A DNA stretch of 64,000 nucleotides from Chitinophagaceae bacterium (lineage in GTDB: Bacteria; Bacteroidota; Bacteroidia; Chitinophagales; Chitinophagaceae). The notes beneath the pieces were generated by a model. The model was not told where the DNA came from, did no database searches, and saw only the letters and a program-made list of their open reading frames with translations. Numbering within the stretch: position 1 is the stretch's first letter; each line of letters starts with the position of its first letter. Of this stretch, positions 62,998 through 64,000 are shown one piece after another. The translations under genes were made by a program, and so were the position numbers. The stretch spans positions 62,001 through 126,000 of the forward strand of contig JADBXR010000009.1 in the NCBI GenBank assembly GCA_020403425.1, read 5' to 3'.

Positions 62998-63369
62998 CGG
63001 GGCCGATTGGCGGATGATCGATCTGCATACTGAACGGTTTGTTTCACTGTTGTTGGTCAGGCGAACAACAACGGCGGGAGAACGCATTGTAAAAGGTTCT
63101 CCTCGTATTTCCCCTTTGTTTCGTCCGTTCTTTCTTCGCCCTTTCTTCGCTTGGCCGCCGAAGAAAGGGTAGACAAACTATGAGCCATAATTGAACCAGC
63201 ATAGGACAAGTATAAGACAAAGATTGAACCAAAAGCGGATTTGAAGGGCACTTGAAGGGCATTTGAAGGGCACTTGAGGCTTATGTAAGGGCGGCGGCCG
63301 GGTAGCGGAATCAATTGGGGGGGGGGACTGGGTTCCATGCCTTACCTTCTCTCCGGCCGCTTATAGTGA
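62998..63369. repeat. Repeat-rich spacer after msrA
   Basis: No gene is credible here. Visible structure: an 11-bp perfect hairpin CCCTTTCTTCG/CGAAGAAAGGG at 63139-63169 with a 9-base loop; ATTGAACC twice (about 63190 and 63224); three tandem 11-base units TTGAAGGGCAC, TTGAAGGGCAT, TTGAAGGGCAC at 63241-63273; and a run of ten G at 63317-63326. Such short-repeat spacers resemble the other intergenic repeats in this window. Confidence 0.7.
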
Positions 63370-63467
63370 CGTCGTTTTGTGGTCGCTCCCAAGCTGGAAA
63401 AATTTGAGAAACTGTTCAAACACAAACTCAAAAAGGATAGCCGGTTCGATTGGCGGATGCTTAATCC
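63370..63467 (+). pseudogene. Remnant of a second msrA 3' end
   Basis: Bases 63373-63430 encode RFVVAPKLEKFEKLFKHKLK in one frame, nearly the same as the last residues of msrA (RFVIAPKLEKFEKVFKHKLK). The match continues past the msrA stop (GGATAGC, then GATTGGCGGATG). Differences fall mostly at third codon positions (GAG/GAA, AAG/AAA, CTT/CTC), as expected if this copy was once under protein-level selection. A stop codon at 63367-63369 and the absence of the active-site part show that only the tail survives; the frame slips by one base in the final A-run relative to msrA. Confidence 0.75.
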
Positions 63468-63488
63468 GTGCAAAAAAACAGTCATCCC

Positions 63489-63533
63489 CAATCCGCAAAT
63501 CCGCTAATTCGTTGATCCGTCAATTCACCAATC
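63489..63533. repeat. ATCCG-unit repeat overlapping a gene end
   Basis: Units AATCCGCAAATCCGCTAATT, then CGTTGATCCGTCAATTC, the same type as at 17422-17574. It covers the stop codon of the peptide-binding protein gene (63520-63522). Confidence 0.65.
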
Positions 63534-64000
63534 TCGCTCTCCTCAATTCCAGCAGGTTCAACGCATTCGGATAAAAGCCGGTGATATTGGGCTGCACCAG
63601 GTGAAATGCCATATCGTACCAGATGGGTATCACAGGGGCATCGTTGATCACAAGCTGGTCCATTTCACGGTAAAGCTGGTAACGGACCGAGTCGTTGTTC
63701 TCAAGCAATGCTTTCTCATACAGCTGGTCGAATGCAGGATTCTTGTAGCGGGTATAGTTGGGGGGCGCCGGGTTCTTACTGTAAAACATGGCCATATAAT
63801 TCTCTGCATCGGGATAATCGGCGATCCAGCTGCCGCGAAAGAACTGGGCCTGCGATTTGGCTGTCTGCTCCAGCAGTAAACTTTTCTGTATCACTTCCAC
63901 CTGTACCGGTATGCCCACTTCTTCCAACTGCCGGGCTACGAAACTGGCAATGTCCGCATAGATATTGATGGTGAGCAGTTTTACCGTGGGTAATCCCCTG
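63520..64000 (-). CDS. Peptide ABC transporter substrate-binding protein (family 5), C-terminal part
   Basis: The frame is open from the stop at 63520 to the window edge, about 160 residues; the N-terminal two thirds lie outside. The phrases FFRGSWIADYPDAENYMAMF, then NYTRYKNPAFDQLYEKAL, and INDAPVIPIWYDMAFHLVQP are the C-terminal lobe of DppA/OppA-type solute-binding proteins, which deliver oligopeptides or similar solutes to an ABC importer. Signal peptide and ligand-binding half cannot be examined here. Its last codon and stop lie in an ATCCG-type repeat. Confidence 0.87.
   Translation of the reverse strand, partial: RGLPTVKLLTINIYADIASFVARQLEEVGIPVQVEVIQKSLLLEQTAKSQAQFFRGSWIADYPDAENYMAMFYSKNPAPPNYTRYKNPAFDQLYEKALLENNDSVRYQLYREMDQLVINDAPVIPIWYDMAFHLVQPNITGFYPNALNLLELRRARLVN

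Noticed and set aside
63241..63273. CRISPR array
   Set aside because: The units are 11 bases long and directly abutting, with no spacers; no cas genes in the window.
63057..63338. Minus-strand open frame of 93 codons in the msrA spacer
   Set aside because: It is a translation of tandem repeats and hairpin sequence, with no codon bias or fold.

Overview
The window is chromosomal DNA of a member of the phylum Bacteroidota, most likely family Chitinophagaceae. Support: a type IX secretion (T9SS) type B sorting domain protein beside a PorP/SprF-family gene; several families largely confined to the phylum (DUF3822, DUF4249, DUF3276/PUR, head-GIN DUF2807, a short primary sigma factor without region 1.1); TAnnTTTG-type promoter elements; weak or absent Shine-Dalgarno sequences; and many small lipoproteins. 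Most of the window is core genome with fairly even composition. Three patches are clearly AT-richer (about 3190-3530, 4060-5690 and 23750-25400).

Layout. 1-2208: end of coaD, a hotdog thioesterase, a Nudix hydrolase, pyrE and an exported HMA-like protein. 2209-2718: a duplicated intergenic repeat. 2719-8843: an LEA2-like lipoprotein, WbqC-like protein, a 1216-residue T9SS cargo (IgGFc-binding-like plus PKD domains) and its PorP/SprF partner, which carries an in-frame stop at codon 57. 8848-11206: blaI-blaR1. 11420-11607: a cluster of GC-rich hairpins. 11717-20211: lipoprotein, membrane pyrophosphatase, serine hydrolase, serA, and the glycosylasparaginase-cutC-HEAT operon. 20775-23573: M14 peptidase. 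23574-25619: an AT-rich accessory patch with a PBECR-like nuclease, a cloverleaf-like inverted repeat, a HEPN-like protein and a small lipoprotein. 25620-44570: housekeeping genes including gyrA, rnr-lpxK-fau-bioD-rsmD, MATE, ACBP, folB, trxB and the primary sigma factor. 44827-54100: threonine aldolase, pgi, GNAT, PUR protein, an ABC half-transporter, hemN and ggt. 54168-58589: an alcohol dehydrogenase, then a deoxy-sugar module (SDR, mutarotase, FucP-like symporter) divergent from an IclR regulator with a palindromic operator between them. 58600-64000: M19 dipeptidase, tRNA-Ser(UGA), mutS2, exported msrA, a repeat-rich spacer holding a fragment of a second msrA, and the end of an oligopeptide-binding protein.

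Genes that work together: T9SS cargo with PorP/SprF; BlaI with BlaR1; glycosylasparaginase with CutC (probable glycoconjugate turnover); FucP, mutarotase and SDR under IclR control (L-fucose or L-rhamnose use, incomplete here); and the tightly packed DUF3822-rsmD and bioD-fau-lpxK-rnr runs, joined by 4-11 base overlaps or 2-base gaps. I found no CRISPR array, no intact insertion sequence and no recognisable multi-gene defence system. The least explained parts are the AT-rich patch at 23.7-25.4 kb, the composition step inside the T9SS cargo gene and the broken PorP/SprF gene.
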